DNA of 64,000 nt from Paenisporosarcina sp. OV554 (GTDB taxonomy: Bacteria; Bacillota; Bacilli; Bacillales_A; Planococcaceae). Each line of letters starts with the position of its first letter. Positions within the stretch are counted from its first letter, which is position 1. Under the pieces are notes generated by a model. The model worked only from the letters and a program-made list of their open reading frames with translations, had not been told where the DNA came from and searched no databases. The stretch lies in contig NZ_QBUC01000010.1 of NCBI RefSeq assembly GCF_003058165.1, forward strand, positions 1-64,000, given 5' to 3'. Positions 31,624-40,921 of the stretch are shown here, piece by piece. The translations under genes and the position numbers were made by a program.

Positions 31624-33951
31624 TCATTGTGATAAGTCTCTTTTTATTATGCCTTTTTCTAATGTCGTCCGTATCGTCATATCCTTTTTATGAAAACGAA
31701 TATGCACAGAGCCTACATCTGAAGTTGTCAATGTAGGTAACTTCTTTTCTTTGAACCTATCTAATATCTCTTTATGGGGATGGCCATAACGATTGTTTTT
31801 CCCAGCTGAAAAAATAGTTAATTTAGGGTTTACTTTGTTTATAAGTTCGGCTGAGCTGGACGTTTTACTTCCGTGATGCCCTGCTTTTAAGATGTCAATG
31901 TTCCGCATCCCCTCATACTTCCTTAGCATATCCTCTTCTCCATCTTTTTCTAAATCACCAGTAAACAAAGCAGTAAATATTCCGTGCTTCATAAATAAGA
32001 CAAGTGAATCATCGTTTCCTTTATAGTTCGTATCTTGAGGAGAAAGATACATAAGATGTGTATCGCCAACTTGCCATGAAAAATCCGCTATTTGCTCTTT
32101 TATTGGAATCTTGTTATTTAATGCTGTTTGAAAGGCTAGTTGTAAAGTTGGTAAATGTATCGCACCTGGTGTTACATGGATTTCTTCCACTGTTATTTCT
32201 TCTAATATTTCTTCTGCACCTTCTACATGATCACTATCTGCATGTGTCCAAATAAACGTATCGATTCGACGAATACCTCGACCTTTTAGAAAAGGCACAA
32301 TAACTTCACGACCAATTTCAAAAGGCGTGTCAGTTTGCTTCCAAAAAGGTTGATCGAACCGTAGTAAACCCCCTGCATCAATCAGGATAACACCTTGCTG
32401 ATGTGGGAGTTCGATAACAGTTGCATCGCCTTGTCCTACATTAATAAATGAGACTTCTATGGAAGTATCGAGAAATGGTGTTGCATGTATTATAAGAACT
32501 GGTAATCCTAGAGTGAGCAAAAGTTTGCTCAATGAATGACGAAGTTCTAATAGTAGGAACGAACATACAACACCTATATATGCCATAATAAGTTGCCATA
32601 AGGACAGTTTACCTGGATTCCATAGTTGATAAGGAATCGACGCGATTTTTAAAATGAACGTTGTCAAACCCAAGCGTAATGGTTCGTAAATCATAAATAG
32701 GGGCTCTAAAAGGAATGGCATGACAAATGATAGAAGGAACAATACTAAATTGATGGGTAAAATAACGAACGAAAATAAAGGCACAAATACTAAATTTACG
32801 ATAAAGGAGGATAATGATATTTCGTAAAAATGGAAGAGAAGTATTGGGAATACCCCAATCTGGCAAAGAAATGTAATCCAAAAAGATTGTTTAAGAACAG
32901 TCGTTTGAGATTTTAAAAAAGAAGATGAATAAAGTAACGCTGCGGCAGCTAAGTACGATAGTTGGAAACCAATTTGAAAGATAACTCCCGGCTGTAAGCA
33001 AATAAAAATTATTAAACTTAGACCAAATGCATCTTCGATAGATAGTCGTTGATTCATTTGTTTAGATAGAAGCAGAATTTCAACAACTCCAACTGCCCTC
33101 CACACGGATGGTGCTCCACCAACTAAGCATGCATAAATAGGTAAACAAATTAGCAAACACCATACCGCAATTTCTTTCCTGATCATGAGTCTTAACATCA
33201 ATTGATAAAAAATGAATGTTAAAAACGCCACATGCAACCCTGAAATCGCAAATAAATGAGTGATTCCGAGTATTTGATAAGCGCGTGTTTGTTGAGGATC
33301 CATATCATCTTGCAAGCCGAGTAGTAAGGATTTAGCTTCTGGTTGAAGGGAAAGCGGAAAATAGGCTTCAATCTGTTTTTCCATTTGAAAGCGTCTTTCA
33401 GCAATCCAGCCAAATACTCCACTTGGATCAGCGATTTTTTGAAAGGATGAAGCAGACAACATTCCTGCTGCACCGTGACTAGTTAAATACGTCTTCATGC
33501 TAAACGCATAGTCATGTGCTGGCAGAGGCACTTCAGCAGCTTGTCCAGTCCATTTAAACTTCGTCCCGGTTAAAGATTGTTGTTCAAACATCATCTTCTC
33601 TTCTTCTGAAGTAAACGTATATGTGATATACCATTTGTCCTTGTCTTCAGAAATGACAAACCCACGTAATTTCGAGCCATTAATGGTGTATGTGGAAGTC
33701 AATTTCAATATACTGTCCTGCTCGACTACGAAATGAACAGGAGTCAACTTATCTTCAGTAAAGATTAGGAAAAAAATAGCCGTCAGTACATAACTAAAAA
33801 TAAATACGAATGGCCAGCGTTTCCAGATAAACAACAGGATAATGATTATGTGTAGTAATAGAATAAAAAGTGAACCTAATGCTGCAGCTGTTGAAAGGAT
33901 TGCTGCAATTGCTAAATAAATTAACCGATGGTTCCAATAGTTTTGCCAAAT
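31624..33951 (-). CDS. comEC: ComEC DNA-uptake channel, apparent ATT start
   Basis: The frame with a normal start (TTG 33834) gives 736 residues but cuts off the first membrane helix. In frame upstream lies RLIYLAIAAILSTAAALG, and ATT 33951 stands exactly seven bases behind AGGTGA, giving 775 residues, close to the 776 of B. subtilis. The protein has the ComEC competence domain (ITHLFAISGLHVAFLTF, GGAPSVWRAVG) in the membrane and a C-terminal metallo-beta-lactamase-like part (GQGDATVIEL, WTHADSDHVEG, KAGHHGSKTSS). It moves single-stranded DNA into the cell. Operon with comEB and comEA. Confidence 0.9.
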   Translation of the reverse strand: MWQNYWNHRLIYLAIAAILSTAAALGSLFILLLHIIIILLFIWKRWPFVFIFSYVLTAIFFLIFTEDKLTPVHFVVEQDSILKLTSTYTINGSKLRGFVISEDKDKWYITYTFTSEEEKMMFEQQSLTGTKFKWTGQAAEVPLPAHDYAFSMKTYLTSHGAAGMLSASSFQKIADPSGVFGWIAERRFQMEKQIEAYFPLSLQPEAKSLLLGLQDDMDPQQTRAYQILGITHLFAISGLHVAFLTFIFYQLMLRLMIRKEIAVWCLLICLPIYACLVGGAPSVWRAVGVVEILLLSKQMNQRLSIEDAFGLSLIIFICLQPGVIFQIGFQLSYLAAAALLYSSSFLKSQTTVLKQSFWITFLCQIGVFPILLFHFYEISLSSFIVNLVFVPLFSFVILPINLVLFLLSFVMPFLLEPLFMIYEPLRLGLTTFILKIASIPYQLWNPGKLSLWQLIMAYIGVVCSFLLLELRHSLSKLLLTLGLPVLIIHATPFLDTSIEVSFINVGQGDATVIELPHQQGVILIDAGGLLRFDQPFWKQTDTPFEIGREVIVPFLKGRGIRRIDTFIWTHADSDHVEGAEEILEEITVEEIHVTPGAIHLPTLQLAFQTALNNKIPIKEQIADFSWQVGDTHLMYLSPQDTNYKGNDDSLVLFMKHGIFTALFTGDLEKDGEEDMLRKYEGMRNIDILKAGHHGSKTSSSAELINKVNPKLTIFSAGKNNRYGHPHKEILDRFKEKKLPTLTTSDVGSVHIRFHKKDMTIRTTLEKGIIKRDLSQ

Positions 33952-34502
33952 AGATCTTTCACCTGCGCTTCGTATGAAGCCAATTCCTCAGCAGAAACTC
34001 CATTCTCTCTTAATTTTTGAAGCATATCTAAATACAAAGTAATTTTTTTATCGCTTAAGAAATCGATTTTTCGTTCATCGAAAGGAACATGGACGACTTC
34101 TATATTTGCTTGCGATAATAATTGAATCGCATATTCATTGTTTTTATAGTTTTCGGCGTAGTATAAACGTCGAATTCCCGATTGAATAATAGATTTCGTA
34201 CAAGGCAAACATGGAAAATGAGTTACATATAGATCCGCTTCATTCGTTGAGATACCATATTTTGAACATTGAAGTAAGGCATTCATTTCGGCATGAATCG
34301 TGCGGACACAATGATGATCTACTACGTAACATCCTTGGTCGATACAATGGTCTCCACCTGAAATAGAACCATTATAACCCCCTGCCATTATTCGTTTATC
34401 ACGAACGATTGTCGCGCCTACTGCTAACCTTGTACAAGTGCTTCGAAGTGCAAGTAAATGGCTTTGTGCCATAAAGAATTGATCCCATGTTATTCGCTCC
34501 AT
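33921..34502 (-). CDS. comEB: ComEB, dCMP deaminase-like
   Basis: A protein of 193 residues with the zinc site of the cytidine deaminase fold: TIHAEMNAL (His-Ala-Glu) and HFPCLPCTKSI (two Cys). ComEB converts dCMP to dUMP in related proteins and is also reported to help place competence proteins at the cell pole. Starts ATG 34502. Lies between comEA and comEC, and overlaps the likely comEC start by 31 bases. Confidence 0.93.
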   Translation of the reverse strand: MERITWDQFFMAQSHLLALRSTCTRLAVGATIVRDKRIMAGGYNGSISGGDHCIDQGCYVVDHHCVRTIHAEMNALLQCSKYGISTNEADLYVTHFPCLPCTKSIIQSGIRRLYYAENYKNNEYAIQLLSQANIEVVHVPFDERKIDFLSDKKITLYLDMLQKLRENGVSAEELASYEAQVKDLFGKTIGTIG

Positions 34503-34575
34503 AAAAACGCCCCCTGATTTTAAACTCTTCTTTAGTTTAGTAGGAACACGTTTCTTACGTCAATTGATTGTGATT

Positions 34576-35220
34576 TTAATTGACCGAAATAAAATCTTTC
34601 AAGTTTTCAAATGTTGAATCACCAATGCCTGTTACGTCTTTAATATCTTCAATCGATTTAAATAGGCCCTTCTCTTCTCGGAAAGCAATAATAGCTTTAG
34701 CCTTAGAAGGACCAATTCCTGAGAGGGTCATCAAGGTCGATTCATCTGAGGTATTAATATTGACGAGTGAAGATTGGGATTCTGAAGTACTAGGTGAAGT
34801 TGCAATGGTCAGTGGCACTTCAGTTTCTCCAATTAAAGGAACATAAATGACCATTTCGTCGACTAATTTAGAAGCAAAATTCAACGCCTTTTCTTCTGCA
34901 GTGGGTAGTATGCCACCTGCAAGTTGAAGCGCGTCTAGGACACGGCTGCCAGTTGGCAATGAATAAACACCTGGATTATGAACTTGGCCTTTTACATCGA
35001 CGACAACAGTTTCATTTAGTTCTTTATCGATTGGTTTTGTTTCAGATGATTCTTCAGCTGGAATTGAACTTGGGATGGGGTTTTGGATCGTTTCGAGCGT
35101 ACCGGCAATTGGGGGGGCAGGATTTTGGGAAAATGGTTTAAACAAAGCAACAAACAAAATCACTACAGCACTTCCAAGCGCGAGTTTAGTTGAATGTTTT
35201 TTTAGCCATGCAGGATTCAG
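34576..35220 (-). CDS. comEA: ComEA DNA receptor, apparent CTG start
   Basis: The frame contains no ATG, GTG or TTG at the expected start. The natural N-terminus is NPAWLKKHSTKLALGSAVV, like the WLxxHK opening and membrane anchor of ComEA, and CTG 35220 lies ten bases after GGAAAGG. That gives 214 residues. Next come a SLBB part (VVVDVKGQVHNPGVY ... LPTGSRVLDAL) and two helix-hairpin-helix motifs (LMTLSGIGPSKAKAII, IKDVTGIGDSTF) that bind double-stranded DNA outside the membrane. First gene of the comE operon. Confidence 0.88.
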   Translation of the reverse strand: MNPAWLKKHSTKLALGSAVVILFVALFKPFSQNPAPPIAGTLETIQNPIPSSIPAEESSETKPIDKELNETVVVDVKGQVHNPGVYSLPTGSRVLDALQLAGGILPTAEEKALNFASKLVDEMVIYVPLIGETEVPLTIATSPSTSESQSSLVNINTSDESTLMTLSGIGPSKAKAIIAFREEKGLFKSIEDIKDVTGIGDSTFENLKDFISVN

Positions 35221-35315
35221 ATTGGGTCATCCTTTCCTACAGGGAGCAATTCTTATAGAGCTACCCATACTATAAACGAAATTCGTTTAATTGGAAAGTT
35301 TTTCTTCTATTTAAC

Positions 35316-35864
35316 TATACTGTTGATTTCCGTTACAGGCGGACGTTTTCCGCGGGCAGTCCGTAAGCCTCCTCGCTCGCGTGAAAAAACGCTGCTCCTG
35401 TTTCTGCATCGCTGCGCTAGCTCCGAAACACAGAAGTGCGTTGCATCGCTTCGCTAGCTTCGTCGCAAATGAATTGTGCAAAACACTTTTGCGCAACTCG
35501 TTCACTGTGGGGGTCTCACCTGGACATGCTTATCCCCCTGGAGTCGCCGTCTTGCACTACAATCACCAAAACGAACAGTAATTGATAACATAGCTTGCTA
35601 TGAAGTTATATGGAGCAAAACAGCGAAGAAACCCATATGCTCCTGCGGTTACTCGTCGCAAAGACATTGACCGAATAAGTTCGGCCAATGTCTTTCCTGA
35701 GGGATAGCGAGACAGTCGAGACCCCACAGAAGCGAAAAGGAACGAAGCCTAAGAACACCACATCGTGTGGCAACGCCTTCGTGACCAACATCCTGTTGGC
35801 CTGAGGAGTCTTGGCGCTCGCCTTAGGAAAGCGTAGCTGTTTTGCGGAAGATCAACAGCAATAT
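35316..35864. repeat. Inverted pair of Bacillales-type interspersed repeats
   Basis: One arm runs from ACTGTTGATTTCCGTTACAG, CGGACGTTTTCCGCGGGCAG to CCCTGGAGTCGCCGTCTTGC near 35,560. A second, in opposite direction, runs from GAGGGATAGCGAGACAG, through GAGACCCCACAGAAGCG and GGCCTGAGGAGTCTTGGCGC to AGATCAACAG near 35,856. Both outer ends carry CTGTTGAT. Such GC-rich repeats are common between genes in bacilli. Some 60-codon frames in it are not genes. In B. subtilis the comER gene lies in this gap; it is absent here. Confidence 0.75.
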
Positions 35865-35885
35865 TTAATTTAACAAAGCTAAACA

Positions 35886-35922
35886 AAAAAATCCCATGCA
35901 ACATTTACTTAGTTGCATGGAA
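35886..35922 (-). terminator. yqeM operon terminator
   Basis: On the minus strand CCATGCAAC and GTTGCATGGG form a stem that overlaps the last codons of yqeM, followed by ATTTTTTTG. Confidence 0.85.
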
Positions 35923-36642
35923 AAAAACACGTTCACTTTTGTTCTTTGGAGATTCATTCGTCCAGTCTGCTGATACTTTCACTTGCGAAAAACCTGCTTG
36001 ACGTAAGCAGTCAACATACATATCAATTTCAAAAGAACGTTGGAAATGACTTTCTTCAAAACGGTCATAAGATCCATTTTTGTTTTTCATAAAAAATGTT
36101 AAATCATGATAAACAGAATGCGGATGCTCTCCTTCTTCCGTATGCCAAATATAGGCGATTTGTTCATCTTCATATGTAAATGGTCCATCTAAAAATAACT
36201 CATCCATTTTATAAAGTGAATGAACATCAAAGAATAACTGACCACCTGATGTTAACGATTGATAGACGCCTGTAAGTGTTTGAAGAACTTGATTTTCATC
36301 CTCCAGATAATTCATTGAATCAATAGCTAGTATAGCTACATCCACATCGTGAAAGCCTTCTAACTCTGTCATTGACAAATGGAATAACGGGATGTTATAT
36401 CCTTCTTTTTGAAAACGATCAGAAGCCATCGCAAGCATTTCTTCTGACAAATCTACAGCTTGAACAAGAAAACCCTGCTCTGCAAATTTTGCAGACAGGA
36501 CTCCGGTTCCACAGCCAATATCTAATAAAGATTTGCCTCTAACATTTTCAATCGATGAAACCACCTTATGCACATAGTTATCATAAGGAATATCAGTCAT
36601 TAAAGCATCATAAATGTATGCAAACTCTTTATAGCTAGACAT
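35905..36642 (-). CDS. yqeM: Class I SAM-dependent methyltransferase YqeM
   Basis: A protein of 245 residues from ATG 36642, which shares one base with the rsfS stop (TAATG). Motif I LLDIGCGTGVLS, then VQAVDLSEEML and VDVAILAIDSMNYL, place it among SAM methyltransferases; the substrate is unknown. It ends the nadD-yqeK-rsfS-yqeM cluster, conserved in bacilli. The terminator stem lies in its last codons. Confidence 0.9.
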   Translation of the reverse strand: MSSYKEFAYIYDALMTDIPYDNYVHKVVSSIENVRGKSLLDIGCGTGVLSAKFAEQGFLVQAVDLSEEMLAMASDRFQKEGYNIPLFHLSMTELEGFHDVDVAILAIDSMNYLEDENQVLQTLTGVYQSLTSGGQLFFDVHSLYKMDELFLDGPFTYEDEQIAYIWHTEEGEHPHSVYHDLTFFMKNKNGSYDRFEESHFQRSFEIDMYVDCLRQAGFSQVKVSADWTNESPKNKSERVFFHATK

Positions 36643-36992
36643 TATGCTTGTAAATCTACTTCGATTATTGGTGCATCTCCCCATAAACGTTCCAAGTTAT
36701 AAAATTGACGCTCGTCCTTATGGAATACATGTGCAACAACGTCACCCATATCTACTAATACCCAACGTGCCGCGTCAAAACCTTCTAAACGTTTTACATC
36801 ATAACCAGCTTGTCCCGCTTGGTCTGCCATTTCTCTTGCAATTGATTGAACTTGGCGATCAGAATTTGCATGGCAAATTACAAAATAATCCGCAATCAAA
36901 GATACACCTTTCATATTTAATACGATAATATCTTCTGCACGTTTGTCATCTGCTGCTTTATAAGCTATTTCTAATAAAGTTGGTTCTGTCAT
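36642..36992 (-). CDS. rsfS: Ribosomal silencing factor RsfS
   Basis: A protein of 116 residues with the RsfS/Iojap motifs DYFVICHANSDRQVQSIA and WVLVDMGDVVAHVFHK. It binds L14 on the large subunit and blocks joining with the small one when nutrients are scarce. YqeL in B. subtilis. Overlaps yqeM by one base. Confidence 0.95.
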   Translation of the reverse strand: MTEPTLLEIAYKAADDKRAEDIIVLNMKGVSLIADYFVICHANSDRQVQSIAREMADQAGQAGYDVKRLEGFDAARWVLVDMGDVVAHVFHKDERQFYNLERLWGDAPIIEVDLQA

Positions 36993-36996
36993 TCAG

Positions 36997-37560
36997 TCAT
37001 TTTCCTTTCGCAACCAAAACATTGTAACAATGAATGGAATCCGGATATACCGGTTGATTTTTTTGTATTAAAAATTGAATGGAATGCACTACACAAGCCT
37101 TCATTAATAATTCGAGTCCTTGTTCTACATGCTGTCTTAATTCATCGACACCTGGAAATTGGCGATTGGGTTCAATCATATCAGCACAATAAATGATTTT
37201 TTCAAGTTTGGACATGTATTTACGACCAGTAGTATGGTAGCAAATTGCATTTAAGACATCTTGATTGGTAACACCAAATTCCTGCTGGGCAACATATGCA
37301 CCCACTGGAGCGTGCCACAATTCATGATGAAAAGTTAAAAGTGTAGGCTCCATTTGTTGTTCAATAATGGTTTGTTGCAACCAGTCTCGATCAGCAAATT
37401 TCACTACATCATGCAAAATAGCAGCAAGTTCGGCTTCTTTTTCATCTACTTCATACATTTTAGCCAATTGAATGGCAGTCTCCATTACACCTAAAGTATG
37501 CACAAAACGTTTTTCAGGCATTCTTGTACGTATAGCATTTAACAATTCGTCTTTATTCAT
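36997..37560 (-). CDS. yqeK: YqeK, HD-domain Ap4A hydrolase
   Basis: A protein of 187 residues from ATG 37560, behind GAGGAG and overlapping nadD by eight bases; the longer frame to 37,626 is not used. HD motifs FVHTLGVMETA, AAILHDVVKFAD and YHTTGRKYMS. Family members split diadenosine tetraphosphate into two ADP. Confidence 0.93.
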   Translation of the reverse strand: MNKDELLNAIRTRMPEKRFVHTLGVMETAIQLAKMYEVDEKEAELAAILHDVVKFADRDWLQQTIIEQQMEPTLLTFHHELWHAPVGAYVAQQEFGVTNQDVLNAICYHTTGRKYMSKLEKIIYCADMIEPNRQFPGVDELRQHVEQGLELLMKACVVHSIQFLIQKNQPVYPDSIHCYNVLVAKGK

Positions 37561-38119
37561 ACAATTTCTCCTCACGAATATAGGATTGTACATTTTCAGG
37601 AATAAGCAAAGTGACATCTTTTCCATCTTTTACACGATTCCTTAACATCGTTGAAGACAAATCAATTAATGGTGCCTCGATTAAAGTGACAGGATATGTC
37701 GACTTTTCATCGTAGCCTGTACGACGTACACCAATCAATTGGAACTGTTTCACAAGCTCATCTATCTTGTACCACTGACTTAAATAGGCAATCATATCTG
37801 CACCAATCAAAAAACTGAATTGTGTTTGCGGTTCTTGTTTCTGCAATTCAATCATCGTATCGAACGAATAAGACAACCCACCTCGCACTATTTCAATTGG
37901 CTCTACTGAAAAATAGGAGAACGGTTCAATCGCAAGTTTCAACATGTGAAGTCGTTGCTCTCCTGTAGCAAGTTGAACTACTTCTTTATGTGGTGGTTTT
38001 GCATTTGGCATAAATCGAATTTCATCAAAATCAAGTGCATGATACACTTCATTTGCCATAATTAAATGTCCAATATGTGGCGGATTAAATGTTCCTCCAA
38101 AAATGCACACCTTTTTCAT
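37553..38119 (-). CDS. nadD: Nicotinate-nucleotide adenylyltransferase
   Basis: A protein of 188 residues with the nucleotidyltransferase signature IFGGTFNPPHIGHL and ISxT-like SSTMLRNR near the end. It adenylates nicotinate mononucleotide in NAD synthesis. Starts two bases after the yhbY stop and overlaps yqeK. Confidence 0.96.
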   Translation of the reverse strand: MKKVCIFGGTFNPPHIGHLIMANEVYHALDFDEIRFMPNAKPPHKEVVQLATGEQRLHMLKLAIEPFSYFSVEPIEIVRGGLSYSFDTMIELQKQEPQTQFSFLIGADMIAYLSQWYKIDELVKQFQLIGVRRTGYDEKSTYPVTLIEAPLIDLSSTMLRNRVKDGKDVTLLIPENVQSYIREEKLYE

Positions 38120-38121
38120 CG

Positions 38122-38421
38122 TCAGCCTTTTGTAGGCAAGACGATTTTTTTGTTATTTTTAGATGGTTTGTATAATACAACCGTTAAACCAATCAATTGA
38201 ACTAAATATGATTTTGTTTCTTTTGCTAATTGATCTGCGATTTCTTGTTTATCAACTTCACAATTTTGCAAAATGCTGATTTTAATTAATTCACGAGTTT
38301 CGATAGCTTCTTCAATATGTTTAATTAAATGTTCATTTACTCCACCTTTACCAACTTGGAAAAGGGCTGATAAATGATGAGCTTCGCTTCGTAAAAAACG
38401 TTTTTGTTTACCTGTTAACAT
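38122..38421 (-). CDS. yhbY: CRS1/YhbY-type RNA-binding protein
   Basis: A protein of 99 residues beginning LTGKQKRFLRSEAH and containing the GKGG loop (LFQVGKGGVNEHLIKHI) typical of YhbY/YqeI, thought to act in large-subunit assembly. Its start overlaps the aroE end by 14 bases. Confidence 0.94.
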   Translation of the reverse strand: MLTGKQKRFLRSEAHHLSALFQVGKGGVNEHLIKHIEEAIETRELIKISILQNCEVDKQEIADQLAKETKSYLVQLIGLTVVLYKPSKNNKKIVLPTKG

Positions 38422-39250
38422 GTGGACCTCCTAATAGTTGTTCGACTTGCTCTATAGTTTGCTTCGTATCTGGTTTGCGATTTGTCCACTTATGAAATGA
38501 CAATGCTCCTTGGTGCACAAACATGCCCACTCCATTTAAACAACGTGCTCCTCGATCTTTTGCTTCAGCTAAAAATGGCGTCAATATTGGATTATACACA
38601 ATATCTGCAACAATTGCTGAAGATGTTACATTTTTTAGTGACAACGGCATATCAACATTAGATGTTATCATGCCCGCTGGTGTTGTTTGAATGATAATTT
38701 GAAAGTCTGCAAGTTCAGTCTCTGCCTGTTCAAGAGATAAAGCACGACCACTTTTCAAATCATCGATCAACCGTTGTGCATTTGAAAAACTGCGGTTTGC
38801 ACATGCAAGATTCACATATCCTCTTTCTTTTAAAGCGAATGCAATTCCTCTTGCAGCACCACCAGCACCAATAATCAGAATCGGTAGTTCTTGCAGATTC
38901 GACCCCATTGCTTCTTCTAAAGAGTTTACAAAACCATTGCCATCTGTATTGTACCCCGTTAATGTGCCATTCTCTTCAACAACTATTGTATTCACAGCGC
39001 CCATTATTTCGGCAGAGGAATCGATATGATCTAAAAATGGCAAAATGGCTTCTTTATGCGGAATGGTTACATTCCAGCCACTTGCACCGAGAGATTTTAA
39101 TGATTCAACTGCATCTGCTAGTTTTTCTTTTTTGACGTGCACTGGAATGTACGTAGCATCAATTGTTAATTCGGAAAACCATTGACTATGCATACTTGGT
39201 GACATTGAATGAGAGATTGGATCACCAATTACTGCGTACCATTTTTTCAA
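38408..39250 (-). CDS. aroE: Shikimate dehydrogenase
   Basis: A protein of 280 residues. TTG 39250 is chosen: GGAGG lies nine bases ahead and KKWYAVIGDPISHSMSP is the family start. Substrate-binding SMSPSMHSQ and TIPHKE, and the NADP loop IIGAGGAARGIAFAL are present. It reduces 3-dehydroshikimate to shikimate in aromatic amino acid synthesis. It stands in the yqeH-yhbY cluster as in B. subtilis. Confidence 0.95.
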   Translation of the reverse strand: MKKWYAVIGDPISHSMSPSMHSQWFSELTIDATYIPVHVKKEKLADAVESLKSLGASGWNVTIPHKEAILPFLDHIDSSAEIMGAVNTIVVEENGTLTGYNTDGNGFVNSLEEAMGSNLQELPILIIGAGGAARGIAFALKERGYVNLACANRSFSNAQRLIDDLKSGRALSLEQAETELADFQIIIQTTPAGMITSNVDMPLSLKNVTSSAIVADIVYNPILTPFLAEAKDRGARCLNGVGMFVHQGALSFHKWTNRKPDTKQTIEQVEQLLGGPHVNR

Positions 39251-39263
39251 AATCAGATGCCTC

Positions 39264-40367
39264 CTAGATAAGAGATGGACGTATTTGAATTTCCACACCT
39301 TTAGGCGCATACGCTGCTATAACCACATTTGGTTGATTGACAGTAATCCATCCTAAACCTGAAAACACAATATCCGTCTTCTCAGCTTTAATTGAAAACT
39401 CGTGACGTACTAAAGTTGGGAATTTATCTTTAAATTCAGCAGAAGGTGGTGCTAGCATTCCACCTAAATGTTCTGCATATAAGGTATCCGCATTGTCGAG
39501 TTTTGTACGATGGATATTTAATTCATTTGAAATATGAACAGTAAATGATGCTCGCTCACCTTGCATAAAATCAAATCGAGCTAAACCACCTAAAAATAAA
39601 GTTTGTCCAGCATTCAACTGGAATATTTTAGGTTTAATTTCATTCTTCGGAGTAATCCATTTGAGTTCAGATGAATCTAAGTAATGCGCCATTTGATGGT
39701 GATTAATAATCCCCGGCGTATCATATAATGATTGGTTATCATCTAAAGGAATTTCAATTAAATCAAGTGTGGTTCCTGGGAAGTGAGAAGTTGTAATCAC
39801 TTCTTTTTCACCTGTCACTTGCTTGATGATACGGTTGATAAATGTTGACTTACCAACGTTTGTACAACCCACTACGTACGCATTCTTTCCTTCTCGAAGG
39901 CGATCTATTGCTTCCATTGCTTCAACCATACCTGTGCCTTTATGAGCACTAACTAACATGACTTCGACTGGTTTTAAGCCGAGTTTTTTAGCTTCTTGTT
40001 GTAACCATTTGATAACCCGATGTTTCTTAACTGACTTCGGGAGTAAATCTACTTTATTGGCAATAAGTAGAATTGGATTATTCCCAACAAAGCGGTGTAA
40101 ACCAGGTAACCAGCTACCATTGAAATCAAAAATATCGACGATTTTAACGATTAGTCCTTGTTCATTACCAAGACCATTTAAAATACGTAAGAAATCATCA
40201 TCTGTTAATGAAACCGGTTGTAATTCATTGTAATTTTTCAATCGGAAACAACGTTGGCAAATCATTTCTTCTTTTTCTAATGTTGAAGGTGGTGCAAATC
40301 CAGGTTCTTTTGGATCTAATGTTTGTATTTGAGTACCGCATCCGATACAAGTTGGTATAGTTGTCAA
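39264..40367 (-). CDS. yqeH: YqeH, circularly permuted ribosome-assembly GTPase
   Basis: A protein of 367 residues from TTG 40367, seven bases after GGGAGG and overlapping the yqeG stop. The N-terminal zinc finger (CIGCG, CQRCF) is followed by GTPase motifs in permuted order: NKVDLLP (G4), SAHKGTG (G5), GCTNVGKST (G1), FPGTTLD (G2), DTPG (G3). It is needed for the small ribosomal subunit. Confidence 0.95.
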   Translation of the reverse strand: MTTIPTCIGCGTQIQTLDPKEPGFAPPSTLEKEEMICQRCFRLKNYNELQPVSLTDDDFLRILNGLGNEQGLIVKIVDIFDFNGSWLPGLHRFVGNNPILLIANKVDLLPKSVKKHRVIKWLQQEAKKLGLKPVEVMLVSAHKGTGMVEAMEAIDRLREGKNAYVVGCTNVGKSTFINRIIKQVTGEKEVITTSHFPGTTLDLIEIPLDDNQSLYDTPGIINHHQMAHYLDSSELKWITPKNEIKPKIFQLNAGQTLFLGGLARFDFMQGERASFTVHISNELNIHRTKLDNADTLYAEHLGGMLAPPSAEFKDKFPTLVRHEFSIKAEKTDIVFSGLGWITVNQPNVVIAAYAPKGVEIQIRPSLI

Positions 40368-40885
40368 ACTTCTTCCTCCCAAGTCACAAATCCTTTTCTT
40401 TTTAACGCTTTAAAAATTCGTCGTTCAACCAATCGATTAAATCGGGTGAAAAAACCGTCTGATTTAGCGACAGGTAATACTAAAATGGTATGCAATTTTA
40501 TCCGATTACCTCCAACAACATCCGTTAATAGTTGATCGCCTATCACGACCACTTCTTCGCGTTTTACATCCATTGTATGCAGTGCTTTAAGAAACGCTTT
40601 ACCCATTGGTTTACGGGCTCTATATATGAATGGAATTCCGAGTGGATCTGCGAAAGATTTAACTCGTAGTTCATTGTTGTTAGATACAATTGTTACTTGA
40701 ATCCCTGCATCTTTCATACTTTTGAACCAGATCACCAATTTAGGTGTTGCCTCTGGTCTGTCCCATTCGACAAGTGTATTGTCTAAATCTGTTATGATTC
40801 CACGAATCCCTTTTTCGAGCAATCGTTCTGGTGAAATGTCAAATACACTTTTCACAAATTCATTTGGTAAAAATTTTCTATACAC
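40364..40885 (-). CDS. yqeG: YqeG-family HAD phosphatase
   Basis: A protein of 173 residues with HAD motifs GIITDLDNTLVEWD (nucleophile Asp), VSNNNE, and VVIGDQLLTDVVGGN. The YqeG family (TIGR01668) is related to the yeast phosphatidylglycerolphosphate phosphatase Gep4. Given psd next door, a lipid substrate is possible, but this is inference. Confidence 0.92.
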   Translation of the reverse strand: MYRKFLPNEFVKSVFDISPERLLEKGIRGIITDLDNTLVEWDRPEATPKLVIWFKSMKDAGIQVTIVSNNNELRVKSFADPLGIPFIYRARKPMGKAFLKALHTMDVKREEVVVIGDQLLTDVVGGNRIKLHTILVLPVAKSDGFFTRFNRLVERRIFKALKRKGFVTWEEEV

Positions 40886-40921
40886 CGTGACACACTCCGT
40901 TCAACCTTTTTTCTGTAATGA

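Noticed and set aside
35381-35791. Several frames of 60-66 codons on both strands
   Set aside because: They come from the GC-rich interspersed repeat and show no family or ribosome site.
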